Positions 11,401 to 19,839 of a stretch of 64,000 nucleotides of DNA are shown here, piece by piece (positions within the stretch are counted from its first letter, which is position 1; each line of letters starts with the position of its first letter). This stretch comes from Jaenimonas drosophilae (taxonomy: Eukaryota; Euglenozoa; Kinetoplastea; Trypanosomatida; Trypanosomatidae). The translations under genes were made by a program, and so were the position numbers. The DNA lies in NCBI GenBank assembly GCA_030849065.1, contig JASAON010001658.1, positions 124,001-188,000 on the forward strand, given 5' to 3'. The notes beneath the pieces are model-generated. The model worked only from the letters and a program-made list of their open reading frames with translations. It had not been told where the DNA came from and made no database searches.

Positions 11401-11544
11401 TAACATGCCGTCCTCCGTCTCTCCATCTGCCGGAGGAAGGTCATCCGCGGGCTCAACGACCTCGTTCATCGGCTCCATATCCATGTCGCCGAAATCCTCC
11501 TCATGAGTTCCTCCCTGAATCAGATTATCATCTTCACCGTCCAT
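8473..11544 (-). CDS. Acidic Glu/Gln/Pro-rich protein with a PGPGDY motif, 1023 aa
   Basis: The N-terminal 480 residues are extremely acidic and built of irregular short units of the form (D/E)-E-Q-P with variable spacers, for example DEQPAE and EEQPAE. There are few hydrophobic residues, so this half is almost certainly disordered. From about residue 500 it turns basic, Ser/Arg-rich and tyrosine-containing. A PGPGDY motif at about 709-714 matches the core of STPGR/SHIPPO repeats found in sperm-tail and axonemal microtubule proteins. It is followed by a conserved-looking Tyr-rich stretch to 760. The far C-terminus has more Arg/Gly/Ser linkers. A microtubule or flagellar role is an inference from that single motif. 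The ATG at 11542-11544 is preceded by a strong trans-splice signal. Confidence 0.85.
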   Translation of the reverse strand: MDGEDDNLIQGGTHEEDFGDMDMEPMNEVVEPADDLPPADGETEDGMLEPPQEIDVPNNDVAADGEPNVEPMEVQPDEAPYDEQPDMPMDEQPAEYEAQAHEQPAYIFHEEPAGDAVEQPEEVMEEPPADQDYYQPEEDRMDDGQPIDADAYYSADVHVDAMHEEAQPEDEYAHHEPSDELMEMPVGEPLEEPVDEVDVEQPQPEEVYDEPRQLNDEEAQQPEEADDQLPVEQHEQPHEIYEEQPAEMEYEQPNTAHPADETDEQSNEIYDEQPAAVEIVDEQPAEAVVAPAVDEEPTADPEEEAAPSDPVDASADVAAGSAGEDEHPEQVQLENPQEEDEAVQEPAPEEQEAEGAAVVEEGEEQPTTTEDAQDAAGSMEMVDESDRGPVSEQPESVGDQLTISEGAPYEEAGALAATIQGPSDEQVVAPTEVPPQSERATVPLETETVAEDAAEEQPATADAEEAPAADDAPATTAEDPASVAPHTEAEGATEKVPSPPRSARPRSRSPKGTRRTASPDRIAVSSEVPTYQRSPPRTVAMAGGSMVRVQQPQDAAAEEAEQRMVMGGDDSPDWYVQFRRGYDNSHVNRMMEGSYSRFLLSTDNVPDTNLMGSFYGSVAMTGTMPIHAALARAPQRPMNEIQYSPRRVASRGGVRSSSEAGRPYRTAHNMGGTMSSTLRREQELMDGPEYTELCGQRERRRRDPRHCREVPGPGDYVYYNHKSKGFYIPQDAPPDTLMLNYNHLYDFGDGSRFLTPGEPARRNPGAAPPKSYAETRGAARWRATSGRRAGSANQGGVQFREDPAVQRREEIRKGASSLRVAKAVDVQKLHCSQFRKTRTIEEVIAEDNHYVDESAVGIEHVVHTGKLNWSDMPANLRTVVTNNTAASDRQYSPNRGGMPAVSGAGTAQQRQGGARLAGIQRPNSQSGSAMTFTDRPGPGVLDVVGNTRDGSFQQARMNTTASSNGGQSFDRCPPLVHPTKPAEPQHAQPEPPVSLPSAGKPYEMSRLHFIKRHHPQTTPSAYV
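10095..11460 (-). repeat. Degenerate coding repeat, E-E-Q-P type
   Basis: Within the acidic half of the 1023-aa protein, a short unit ending in EQP, EEP or DEQ recurs every 8-20 codons, with drifting spacers. The copies are too irregular to give a fixed period by eye. Confidence 0.6.
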
Positions 11545-11916
11545 ACTTGCAGCAACTTTTGTGAATGCGTGTGTATATGTATTTGTGAAGCAGTGAGGCT
11601 AACCTACTTACTGCGAAACGATCTAGGATTTACGGGTGGAGCGTGGTTGGATGAAGGGAGAAAAAAAAAGAACATAAGATAGACGACAACAAGGTGACAC
11701 CTTCACAGCATCTTGTATAAACCATAGAAGGTGTGGTACACGGCCACAAAGGCTGCATCGTCATGACGAGGGTTCAACATAATTGAGGTCTAGCGTGGAG
11801 AAGAAACCCACAGCAGTACATGTGCACGTAGGTGACGAGGGGGGAGTAAAGTCGAGGGAGACGCACCTTCCAATACTGAGATTCATCTATACATGGTCGT
11901 GGGCGTGCGGCGGGCT
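11545..11916. other. Intergenic region, 372 bp
   Basis: It carries the 5' UTR and trans-splice signal of the acidic-protein gene and the 3' UTR of the 373-aa gene. Nothing else is visible. Confidence 0.5.
11623..11673 (-). promoter_or_regulatory. Predicted trans-splice acceptor of the acidic-protein gene
   Basis: On the minus strand a run of nine T flanked by C/T sequence (about 11653-11672) is followed by the first AG at 11623-11624, about 79 nt before the ATG. It is one of the clearest such signals here. Confidence 0.6.
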
Positions 11917-13038
11917 CTACCAGTCTGGGAGGTTCCGCACCACGAGAACGTCCTCCTTCCTGCGCATTGAATCCACCGCCGATCGTTTGGACGCCTTCAG
12001 GTCTGACAAGAATTGCCTGGATTGATGGTACTCCGCACAGGAGATACCTCCACCCATGCGGGAGGATGCCGTGGGGCAGGGTGGCAGCGAGGTGGGCGGG
12101 GGCATCTGCGGTGCGCTGCCTGCCTCCCCCACCACCGTGGATGACTTGGCTGGGGAGATTGCCCCGCCACCGCTGCAGGAAGCAACTGCTGGTGATTCCG
12201 CAGGGGGCGCCGGATGACGTGAAGGTTGGGTCGCGCTACATGCCGCAGGGTCGGGGTTCACGTGTGTGTTGGGCCCATTCGGCGCTGTGGTGCGTCGTGG
12301 GTGCTCGTACTTCCGCCCTTCCATTGCATGCCACATGCTCAGCTCAATCATGCTATGGTCACGTGGACGGTCAATGTCGCAGGCAATGCCCAGCTGACCC
12401 CGCTGTAGAAGACGTTCGCGCTGATCCATGGCCTCTTGCGCATCGGGGTGAATGAGATTGTGATCGTAGTTAAAGACCCCCAGGCCCTTGCGGCGAACCG
12501 CATCGCAGCTCGCAATCATCGGCTCCAGCTGGCGGTGACGCACTTCCCAGCGCATCTCCTCGCCGCGCGTCTCGTCAAAGTGGCGACGCCCGCGGTTCTT
12601 CACGTTCAAGATGTAGTTCTCTGTCCCAATAAAACAGGTACGGCGTGGGCCAATGACTCCACCCATTCGTCGCGCAGCTTCGTTGCCCTTGAAGAGAATG
12701 GCGTTCACATCTCCGCAATCTACATCACCCACAGGTGAGACGCCCTCCACAAAAGGTGCAACGAGACAGTGCGTCAGCTGGCTATAGGTGAGAGGGTCGG
12801 GGGCGTAACTTCGGCCGAGGTGGCGGTTTCTGTGTCCAGGGTGATTGCCAGGAATGCTGGAATCACCGTATGGAGTGGCGTAGCTAGAGTTCTTGAAGGC
12901 GATACTGATGTCCTCCCGCGCTGGTGGGCCAGGACGACGGCGTGGTGCGGTGTACGCCTCACCTTGAATTGGGGCAGGCGAAGCCTCACATGGACCGTGC
13001 CCACACAACGGGTGAGATGAATCCCCTTGCTCTGACAT
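11917..13038 (-). CDS. Hypothetical protein, 373 aa
   Basis: I do not recognise this gene. The protein is rich in Pro, Arg, His and Asn at the start. The middle (about residues 100-260) is better ordered, with Asp, Cys, aromatic and Arg residues and several short motifs that look conserved, such as GPRRTCFIGTENY near 128-140 and GVFNYDHNLIHP near 187-198. The C-terminal 100 residues are Ser/Pro-rich and then end in a charged helix. There is no transmembrane segment, signal peptide or metal-binding pair. Its Tyr/Asn/Pro-rich short motifs recall microtubule inner proteins, a weak analogy only. The ATG at 13036-13038 follows a trans-splice acceptor by about 40 nt. Confidence 0.8.
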   Translation of the reverse strand: MSEQGDSSHPLCGHGPCEASPAPIQGEAYTAPRRRPGPPAREDISIAFKNSSYATPYGDSSIPGNHPGHRNRHLGRSYAPDPLTYSQLTHCLVAPFVEGVSPVGDVDCGDVNAILFKGNEAARRMGGVIGPRRTCFIGTENYILNVKNRGRRHFDETRGEEMRWEVRHRQLEPMIASCDAVRRKGLGVFNYDHNLIHPDAQEAMDQRERLLQRGQLGIACDIDRPRDHSMIELSMWHAMEGRKYEHPRRTTAPNGPNTHVNPDPAACSATQPSRHPAPPAESPAVASCSGGGAISPAKSSTVVGEAGSAPQMPPPTSLPPCPTASSRMGGGISCAEYHQSRQFLSDLKASKRSAVDSMRRKEDVLVVRNLPDW

Positions 13039-13576
13039 GTGCTTATTGTTGTTGTTCCAATTGATTCAGTAGCACCACTCACAGCAATATCCACAAGATG
13101 CAGCGTGGATGAGGAGCGAAAAAAAAAAATAGAGAGACTACTTCAACCAGACGAAAGATGCAAGGAAGAGGAAGGGAATCGTATCAGTCAGGTGTGGCCA
13201 TGTCCTTGACCACTCACTACTACATCATATACACAGATCTTGACGCAGAAACTTGTTGTGTTACAGGGATGGAGTTACGGAAGGCGTAACCTAACCCAAG
13301 TTACTACATGCTCCCCCCTTCTTTGCCCCGCACTCACGCGGACTAGACTCCCCACCCACGTGGAACCTACTGTAATCCGCTGCACCTCATGGGCGTGCTA
13401 CGACAAATCTTGGGCGTGGTGACGAGGCTGGACGTCACTACGCGCGTCTTCCTACACCACCACGCCACTAAGTCGGTCACTCTCGTTACCGATGCCTCGG
13501 AGAGCGGGGCTCGTTCTAGAGTGACCATTTTCCTTATCCACTAATCATTCTACACAAAGTCTGAGCGGTACTGCGC
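13039..13576. other. Intergenic region, 538 bp
   Basis: It contains the trans-splice signal at 13078-13138. The rest is presumably the 3' UTR of the M16 gene. I looked for a tRNA near 13400-13520 because of short GC-rich inverted stretches, but found no acceptable cloverleaf. Confidence 0.45.
13078..13138 (-). promoter_or_regulatory. Predicted trans-splice acceptor of the 373-aa gene
   Basis: On the minus strand a T-run of eleven within C/T-rich sequence (13110-13138) is followed by the first AG at 13078-13079, leaving a 5' UTR of about 40 nt. Confidence 0.6.
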
Positions 13577-15127
13577 TTACAGGCCCATCTGGCGGAGGGA
13601 CGGGAAGCCGAGCACCTCACCGTGTCCATAGAGGCTGGCGCCGTGGCCGAACATGCGCTCAAAGACCTGTTGCACCTCAGCGGCGCTCACGGACTTGATA
13701 GCATCCGCAACCTCCATCAGGCGCAGGGGTGTGGTATCAGAGCCGGCGTCGGCAAGTGGGAGGCTGGTTCCGAGGAAGTCGCAGTAGTCACGGATGTTGT
13801 CGGAGGAGTCGTTCAGGAACTGCGTGGTGGCACGGCCCTTGGCCAACTCCAACAGCTGCTGGGACTTCTGCTTCAGGTCCTTCACAGTCTTGACGGTGTC
13901 GGTCACCATCTTCACCGCGTGCTGAGGTTCCGCCGTGGCGGTGAAGCCCATAAGGCCAGCAGTCTGGTAGGGGTTGTAGAAGGCACGCACACCAGTGTGG
14001 ATGTGAGTCTCATCACGGTTGTAGCGGATGCCATCCTGGAACTCCATGTCCAGCATGTTCTTCACCACCATGGAGGCAGCGTACTGCTTCAGCGTGGTGC
14101 GGTCGCGGCCAAAGCCAAGCCAGCCAACGGCGATAATGCTCTCAGTATCCATGTCGGGCTTCGTTCCCATCTCCTTGGCGCGGTCCTCGTGGTCGTGGCG
14201 CTCACCACCGGTGTACTGCTTCGCCTCATCGCGGGTGTCAATCTTGGCGGCGGCGGACTTGGTGTGATGCGGAGCAGAGGCGGAGTGGGTGAAGGGGGTG
14301 TTCTCGTACTCGGCAATTAGGGCAGCGTGGTCCACATTCACGCCAGCAATGACCACACGAGCGGGAGTGATGTACTTGCTGTACTGCTCCATCAGCACCT
14401 TGCTGGAGATGTTGGAGTTGTTGTTCTCAGGGACGAAGCGTGGGTTGCCCAGGGGCTCACGGTAGAAGGCAACCGTCTCGAGCTGCTGAAGGGCGTAGTC
14501 GGCGGGGAACTGCCAGCGGAGCTCCTTGAGCTGGTTATCAATGGTATCACGGAAGCGCTCAATGTCCGTTTCGTGGAAACGAGGGGCCGCAATGCAGGTA
14601 AAGATGTTATCCTGCACCAAGCTGACTCCATTTTGCGACTGGGAGCTAGCGCTAGCATTGTGGCCGGTCTTCTGCGCCACACGCCACTTATCCTCACGAC
14701 AGTCGAGGCGGATACCCACGTAGTGCTTGTACTTCTCAAAGTGTACTTGTGCCGCTCCTACACTACGCACGTTGCGGTCCAGCTGGAAGAGAGCATTGTT
14801 GAAGTTGCTCGTCGTCAACGCTAAGTGCATCATCGCGCCGGCACCGGGGCAGCCAACGGGGTCATACACGGGACCAGCCTGAATGTAGGCACCAACGGAG
14901 ACCTGCGCACCACCAAGGTTGTGGGAGATTACACGAGCACCATTGTGGAGCTTGGTGACCGTAACCTTTCCTGCCGAGGCAGGGGTGCTGCTGGCGGCGT
15001 TCTTGGCGCCGGCAGGGAACGGCTGCGTCAGAGGAGTTTGGCCAAAGTTATAGTTGGAGATGGAGCGCTGCTGGCAGGCGGCAACGGCAACTGCCGAGCA
15101 AGACGGGGTCACTACACGACGGAGCAT
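13577..15127 (-). CDS. M16 family mitochondrial processing peptidase alpha / complex III core 2-like
   Basis: The 516-residue protein starts with a basic, Ser/Ala-rich presequence (MLRRVVTPSC and on), then the M16 N-terminal domain from about 55 to 270 and the C-terminal domain from about 310 to 510. Family marks are the LHNGARVISHN strand, the TPARVVIAGVNVDH strand and the QYTGGE segment typical of alpha-MPP. The zinc motif HxxEH of catalytic M16 enzymes is absent: the matching helix reads GAMMHLALTT. So this is the non-catalytic partner of beta-MPP or a core protein of cytochrome bc1. I cannot find the Gly-rich substrate loop of alpha-MPP, which leaves core protein 2 open. The frame opens with GTG at 15136, but the first ATG (15125-15127) also starts the presequence. 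Confidence 0.85.
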   Translation of the reverse strand: MLRRVVTPSCSAVAVAACQQRSISNYNFGQTPLTQPFPAGAKNAASSTPASAGKVTVTKLHNGARVISHNLGGAQVSVGAYIQAGPVYDPVGCPGAGAMMHLALTTSNFNNALFQLDRNVRSVGAAQVHFEKYKHYVGIRLDCREDKWRVAQKTGHNASASSQSQNGVSLVQDNIFTCIAAPRFHETDIERFRDTIDNQLKELRWQFPADYALQQLETVAFYREPLGNPRFVPENNNSNISSKVLMEQYSKYITPARVVIAGVNVDHAALIAEYENTPFTHSASAPHHTKSAAAKIDTRDEAKQYTGGERHDHEDRAKEMGTKPDMDTESIIAVGWLGFGRDRTTLKQYAASMVVKNMLDMEFQDGIRYNRDETHIHTGVRAFYNPYQTAGLMGFTATAEPQHAVKMVTDTVKTVKDLKQKSQQLLELAKGRATTQFLNDSSDNIRDYCDFLGTSLPLADAGSDTTPLRLMEVADAIKSVSAAEVQQVFERMFGHGASLYGHGEVLGFPSLRQMGL

Positions 15128-16408
15128 TCTGAACACACAGAGAGGGGAGAACTAGCTGGCCTTATTGGTAGAGCAGCAGGTTGCTACGTACTAGTAGATT
15201 GTAGTTGTCAGGAAGAAGAAATCATGGAGAACAGAAGCAATGATTCAGGGAAGCACTTTTTTGTGCAGCACACTGCACCCATGGATAACGCCAATACAGA
15301 GCGAGCGGAAAAGATATATTCAGCCTTCCAGACAGCAATCAATACGGCCCAAGCTGCTGAAATCTTCGGAACAATACCAAAGCAAGTGAAGATCTGTGAA
15401 GAACGAGAAGACTAAAGAGCGTATTTTTTTGTGAGGCAAGTTAACGTAAGTGCAAAGACTGTGATGATGACGCAACTTTCTGGTGAACGTTCGATTGGTG
15501 AAGGAGCTCGTGGGAAGTTCTGTGAGTTCCGTACGCCTTCCTCCACATCAACGCGTCTACTTGTGAATGCAATGGACACTAATATTGCACGAGAAATACA
15601 CGTGGAGAGGACATCCCAGTTGGGAGACTTGAAACTAGATACCTAAGCACTACCCCATCCCCCCTTGCCTGCCACGGGATACTATGCCGTGAAACCTACT
15701 GTTCTATCAAAACAAGAGAAGAGTTGAGTCAAATTGGGTCGAGTGACGAAAAATGTGTGTGAGTTACATCCCGTTGTACATGGGATCGGCTGTCTCTCTA
15801 TTGAATAGACGGCCGGCTCGGCTGGATGTATTGAGTAGAAGAGTGGATGTGGGCTCTCCCTGACTTAGTAGTTGATGATATTGATGATGGGTTTGTTGCT
15901 GTAGTGTTTGGATCACGCATGTCATGGACATGTTGATACCATTAACCTAAGTGTCGTTTGGCGGTAGAGAGGGGCTCAGGGAAGGAGTAAGTGCGTTTCT
16001 ATATGCTTCGCGCCAAATACGAGTGTGTGTTCAAAAAGGAAAAATAAGCGGCACAAAGGAGGGGGGAACTCATGTGGAGTCCATGCCGCCCTAACGCCTA
16101 ACGCCAATCATGAGACACTCGAAATGACTCCCTCTTGATGCAATACTCTTGGTTGCACAGAGAACTGCCCATAAGCTGTTGCCCCTTGTGTGTGGGTGTT
16201 GGCCATCAAGTCCAACCCTAACCAAACACAGAGACTTTCATACCGTAGAACAATTGAAGCAAATACAGACCGCCCTCTTTCGTTAGGGAACGTAGTCATG
16301 ATGTAGCCTTCTCTTCTATTTGCTGTGAGCAAAACATGATAATGAAGAAGATATGATGTGTACGCGTTGGGATGGAGGGGGGGGATGTCAGCCAGACCCT
16401 TATTGCAT
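15128..16408. other. Intergenic region, 1281 bp
   Basis: It holds the trans-splice site of the M16 gene and otherwise the long 3' UTR of the zinc-finger gene. The longest plus-strand frames (15431-15646 and the tail of 14825-15415) show no protein-like composition. A tiny direct repeat of CCTAACG occurs near 16090-16104. I see no RNA gene. Confidence 0.45.
15191..15222 (-). promoter_or_regulatory. Predicted trans-splice acceptor of the M16 gene
   Basis: A TTC-repeat tract on the minus strand (about 15211-15222) precedes the first AG at 15191-15192, 64 nt from the ATG. Confidence 0.5.
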
Positions 16409-18565
16409 CTACTTCTTAGCCTTCTTGGCGGCTGTTTTCTTGGCAGTGGAAGCAGGAGATCTAGCACGCTTTGCAGCGGCCTTCTTTGCCTGGGAGGACT
16501 TTGGGGCAGCCTTGGCACGTTTCTTGGTCTTTGGAGCATCCTCATCCTCATCCCCCTCCTCATCCTCACCCTCGTGTTCATCGGCTGACTCCGCCTCCTT
16601 CTCCATCGCCGGCTCAGCTGGGGTGTCAGGCAGCTCGTCCTTCTGGGCTTCCTTCGTATCCTCTTGTTCTACGATCGGATCCTCAGGCTCTGGCGCCACC
16701 ACTTCGGTTTGTGGCTGGGCAGGAGGGTCATGCGGTGCTGGTTGCACGTCCGTCATAGTCGTTGGCTGCACATCGGCATCCTTCACAACTGCATGTTGAG
16801 GTGCAGCGACAGCATCTTCATCATCCTCTTCGCTGTGTTCAGCGCTTGACTCAGCCGATGAAGAATCATCATCGCTGCTATCGTCATCATCATCATCATC
16901 ACCGTCGGAGTCCGTAACTCCGAGGTCGGCCATACTTACCTGGTGCACGCGACGTGCAGGCGCCTTCACCTTCTCAGCCACCTCCTCCTCTTCACTTTCC
17001 TGATTGTTGGCAGTCCGTGGCGCTGAAAATGATTTCTTTGCACTCTCCTCCGCGCGCGCGGCAATCTGATCAGCGCGCTCCTTCAAGCGCGCCAGCCGTT
17101 CTTCCTCGGCCTTGGCAATGCCCTCCTGCTCCTTCGCCATGATGTCCTCAATCATCTGGTGCCGCTCCTTCTTCGACATGGCCTTGAGCTGCACATGACG
17201 TGCAGCAATGAGGTGGCGAAGCTGCTCTTCCGAGTGGTGCTCGTGAAGGCAGTTATTGCGTGAGCAGTACCCATGAATCAAAAAGTGTGTGCAGATCTGC
17301 TTGCCAAAGAGTTCCACTGGCTTGCTTGCCTTCACCTCGTCTCCCTTGGCCTTGAGCATCAGAACAATGCCGCCCTTGCAGAAGACAAATTTGGGATCCT
17401 TCTTGTCCGTCGGCACCTCATACTCACGCAGCCACACCGTCATGCGAGGACCAGGCATCGTGGCACAGACAATGGGCTGTGCAGGGTTGGCGTAGGTGGC
17501 GAGAATATCATGCGGGATACTCACGTCAATCTCCAAGGGTTCAGGCTCACGACGAGCGACGGCACCAAACTGTCCAGTTCCCGCCTCCAGCTGTTGTGAG
17601 CTGTTGGCATTCATACGTCCACCACGATTGGAGTGGTTGTTGTTGCCTCCGCCTTGTTGGCCCATCATGTTGTTGTTGTACTGCGATGGATTCTGCCATC
17701 CGGGCATGCTGTTGTTGTTGCCACCGCCAGACCATCCAGCGTTGCGGCCGTTGCTGCGATTGCGTCCACCCATGTTATTGGGCATCATCATCATTGGGTT
17801 CATCATGGGGTTGCCCATCGCGTTGGCCATCATCATGTTGTTGTTGCCATTGTTGTTTTGGTTGCCAGGCTGTGACATCATGGATGATCCGCCCTGCTGC
17901 ATCATTCCTCCATAGGGCATGCCCATCTGAGGGTAGTTTGGTCCGTTGCCTTGGTTGTTGTCCATCATACCTCCGTTGTTGGGGCCCATGCCCATGTTGT
18001 TCGTGTTGTTCATTCCGCCAGGAGGGTTCATGGATGAGGAGCTTGCGCCGTACATGTTGGACATGGGGTTGGAGTGGAAGAGGTTGCTTGACATCATCGG
18101 GCTTCCCATTTGCTGCCGCTGGAGCATCTGAGAAAGAAGTTCATTCCCTCCTCCCATAGGCTGCTGCATCTGCTGTTGTGGCTGTTGTTGCTGCATCATG
18201 CTGGGCATTTGCTGCGTGTTCTGCATCTGCATGGGCATAGAGGACTGGGTTGTGGGAGGTGGTCGATTGCCCTGATAGCACCGCTGCAGCATGTAGCTTT
18301 CGTCCGTGGAGCACACCCGTCGGAACTCATTGACGGCGGCAAGTACCTCCTGCGATGTCTTGGCAGACGGCTTGGCTGCAGCCACACGAGGATCATCTTC
18401 AATCTCGATGGGGTAGTCGAACAGGAAAAACGAGCGGCTAAGCTCAGCAGGGGTTACGTAGTTGAGCATCTGCACACTACGTGTCTCATTCTGTGCGGGG
18501 GTGTGACTGGCAACCCAGAGCGTTCGTCCGCTACAGATGTACAGAAAGATTTGGCCACTTGACAT
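16409..18565 (-). CDS. CCCH zinc-finger protein with Asn/Met-rich and Lys-rich regions
   Basis: This is a probable RNA-binding protein of 718 aa. The N-terminal 80 residues form a compact hydrophobic domain of unknown type. Residues about 100-330 are Gln, Met, Asn and Gly-rich, a prion-like low-complexity region. A single CCCH finger (C-x8-C-x4-C-x3-H, CTHFLIHGYC then SRNNCLHEH) lies near 424-442, followed by a charged helix. An acidic stretch with seven consecutive Asp near 550-565 comes next. The C-terminal 40 residues are Lys/Ala-rich with AKKAA and TAKKTAAKK, resembling a histone H1 tail or nuclear localisation signal. Single CCCH fingers in kinetoplastids usually act in mRNA fate. The frame opens with TTG at 18571, and I use the ATG at 18563-18565. 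Confidence 0.85.
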   Translation of the reverse strand: MSSGQIFLYICSGRTLWVASHTPAQNETRSVQMLNYVTPAELSRSFFLFDYPIEIEDDPRVAAAKPSAKTSQEVLAAVNEFRRVCSTDESYMLQRCYQGNRPPPTTQSSMPMQMQNTQQMPSMMQQQQPQQQMQQPMGGGNELLSQMLQRQQMGSPMMSSNLFHSNPMSNMYGASSSSMNPPGGMNNTNNMGMGPNNGGMMDNNQGNGPNYPQMGMPYGGMMQQGGSSMMSQPGNQNNNGNNNMMMANAMGNPMMNPMMMMPNNMGGRNRSNGRNAGWSGGGNNNSMPGWQNPSQYNNNMMGQQGGGNNNHSNRGGRMNANSSQQLEAGTGQFGAVARREPEPLEIDVSIPHDILATYANPAQPIVCATMPGPRMTVWLREYEVPTDKKDPKFVFCKGGIVLMLKAKGDEVKASKPVELFGKQICTHFLIHGYCSRNNCLHEHHSEEQLRHLIAARHVQLKAMSKKERHQMIEDIMAKEQEGIAKAEEERLARLKERADQIAARAEESAKKSFSAPRTANNQESEEEEVAEKVKAPARRVHQVSMADLGVTDSDGDDDDDDDSSDDDSSSAESSAEHSEEDDEDAVAAPQHAVVKDADVQPTTMTDVQPAPHDPPAQPQTEVVAPEPEDPIVEQEDTKEAQKDELPDTPAEPAMEKEAESADEHEGEDEEGDEDEDAPKTKKRAKAAPKSSQAKKAAAKRARSPASTAKKTAAKKAKK

Positions 18566-18781
18566 CCGCAATGTGTGAAGTAAAAGATTGTCGAAGTACG
18601 CACCACTGCGGCCGTACTCGCTAAACAGCTAGTGAGTGACTTGAGATAAGCAAGGACGAGAGCAACACGAATACAACAGTAACGTGACGTTCAAGAAACC
18701 GGGTTGGCTAGCCATGCAATGAAGCTACATAAGTGATGTGTGGGAGGAAGCTGAAGGAAGAACAGACAACCTGTGGAGCAG

Positions 18782-19618
18782 TTAGTCCTCTGTGAGGATG
18801 TTCTCCGCTGCTGATGACGGTGCAGGGTCCACCATGGCGGCCGCCTCACCTTCACTCAGCATAGCATCCAACGTTCGCTGCATTGCTTCTGCTTCCTCCA
18901 GCTCCGCATCTTGGCGTTGGGTATCCATCTCTAGCTGACGTCGCTGGAGGCTTTCTTTATCTGCCTTGAATTTTCGTAGATCCTCGAGGCGTGCCTCTCT
19001 GGCCAGTCGAAGTTGCGTCTCAAACTCCATGAGATGGGCAATGCTCTCCTTGCCACATCGCCCGAGGAGCTGAAGAACATCGGACATGGGAAGCTTCACA
19101 AAGGTCAAGTGAGAGAACTCGTACATCAGCTTGAGAAGGACGTCGAGCTGCTTGTGGTGGTACCGCGCTAGTTCCTGATCGGCTATCTCGGACGACGATG
19201 GCTCTTCCTCTCTCCTCTCCGGCACAGGAGCGGCGTGGGGTACCTCTGCTAGTGGTGATTCACTATGCTGGACGCCTTCGGCGCTGTGCTGTTCTCGAAG
19301 AAGCTCCTCAAAGAAGGCGTCATCAATCGCATCGTGACGGGGTGGAGTCAAAGTGTCCTGCAACACATCATTAGGGTCGTTGGCCACCGTTGCCAACCTC
19401 GCCATAAAGCGTGTTCGAGCAGCCTCAACACCCGCAGGGGGGTACATGAGCTGCGGGCATCGGGCCACCATCGCGTGGAGGCGTTTGAAGCCATGGTCTC
19501 CATATACCACCTGCCGGAAACGTTCAATGCCGCGAATATCGCGCGGACGCTTGCGGGATGCGCTGGCTTGGGGTTGCCCCTCAGCTGCCGCCCCTGCCGC
19601 AGCAATCATTTCATCCAT
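18782..19618 (-). CDS. Hypothetical protein with C-terminal coiled coil, 278 aa
   Basis: I do not recognise this gene. The N-terminal 25 residues contain a basic cluster (SRKRPRD) that could be a nuclear localisation signal. Residues 30-75 look folded (GIERFRQVVYGDHGF and on). An acidic, Ser/Pro-rich linker covers about 110-150. A second folded segment rich in Leu and His (about 150-200) leads into an uninterrupted charged helix from about 195 to 260 with Arg/Glu/Leu heptads. The last residues are acidic. The small size, basic start and coiled coil would fit a component of a nuclear or cytoskeletal complex, without further evidence. The ATG at 19616-19618 lies 75 nt after a trans-splice acceptor. 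Confidence 0.8.
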   Translation of the reverse strand: MDEMIAAAGAAAEGQPQASASRKRPRDIRGIERFRQVVYGDHGFKRLHAMVARCPQLMYPPAGVEAARTRFMARLATVANDPNDVLQDTLTPPRHDAIDDAFFEELLREQHSAEGVQHSESPLAEVPHAAPVPERREEEPSSSEIADQELARYHHKQLDVLLKLMYEFSHLTFVKLPMSDVLQLLGRCGKESIAHLMEFETQLRLAREARLEDLRKFKADKESLQRRQLEMDTQRQDAELEEAEAMQRTLDAMLSEGEAAAMVDPAPSSAAENILTED

Positions 19619-19693
19619 GTCTGGGGTTATCTATAGTAGTCTAACGTCTATAATCTGTACGTGGGCGCAAAAAATGGTTGAACAAACAACAAC

Positions 19694-19728
19694 CTTCATG
19701 GATGCCACAAAGAAGGAGGAGAAGAAAG
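19694..19728 (-). promoter_or_regulatory. Predicted trans-splice acceptor of the 278-aa gene
   Basis: The minus strand has a tract of TTC and TCC units (about 19709-19728) and the first AG at 19694-19695. Confidence 0.55.
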
Positions 19729-19839
19729 CATTTTTCCATACGATGAGCACACGGAGTTGCTTCTGGAGCCAAGGTGCATCAGGCATAAAATGTAAAAAAT
19801 ATCATACGTGTCTGTGATGTGTGCGCCATGACTGACTAC

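Noticed and set aside
13380..13530. Possible tRNA gene in a GC-rich intergenic stretch
   Set aside because: I could not pair an acceptor stem with a TTC-containing T arm; the box B consensus is missing on both strands.
16200..16230. CCCTAACC motif resembling a telomere repeat
   Set aside because: It is a single copy in a 3' UTR; no tandem TTAGGG array is present.
17479..18159. Plus-strand frame of 226 codons rich in Cys, Ser and Trp
   Set aside because: It is antisense to the Asn/Met/Gln-rich part of the CCCH protein; the Cys and His runs come from reading ATG/AAC repeats backwards.
18566..18781. Search for a trans-splice acceptor before the CCCH gene
   Set aside because: No clear pyrimidine tract is visible upstream of 18565, so I did not annotate one; the same applies to the AXDND1-like gene.
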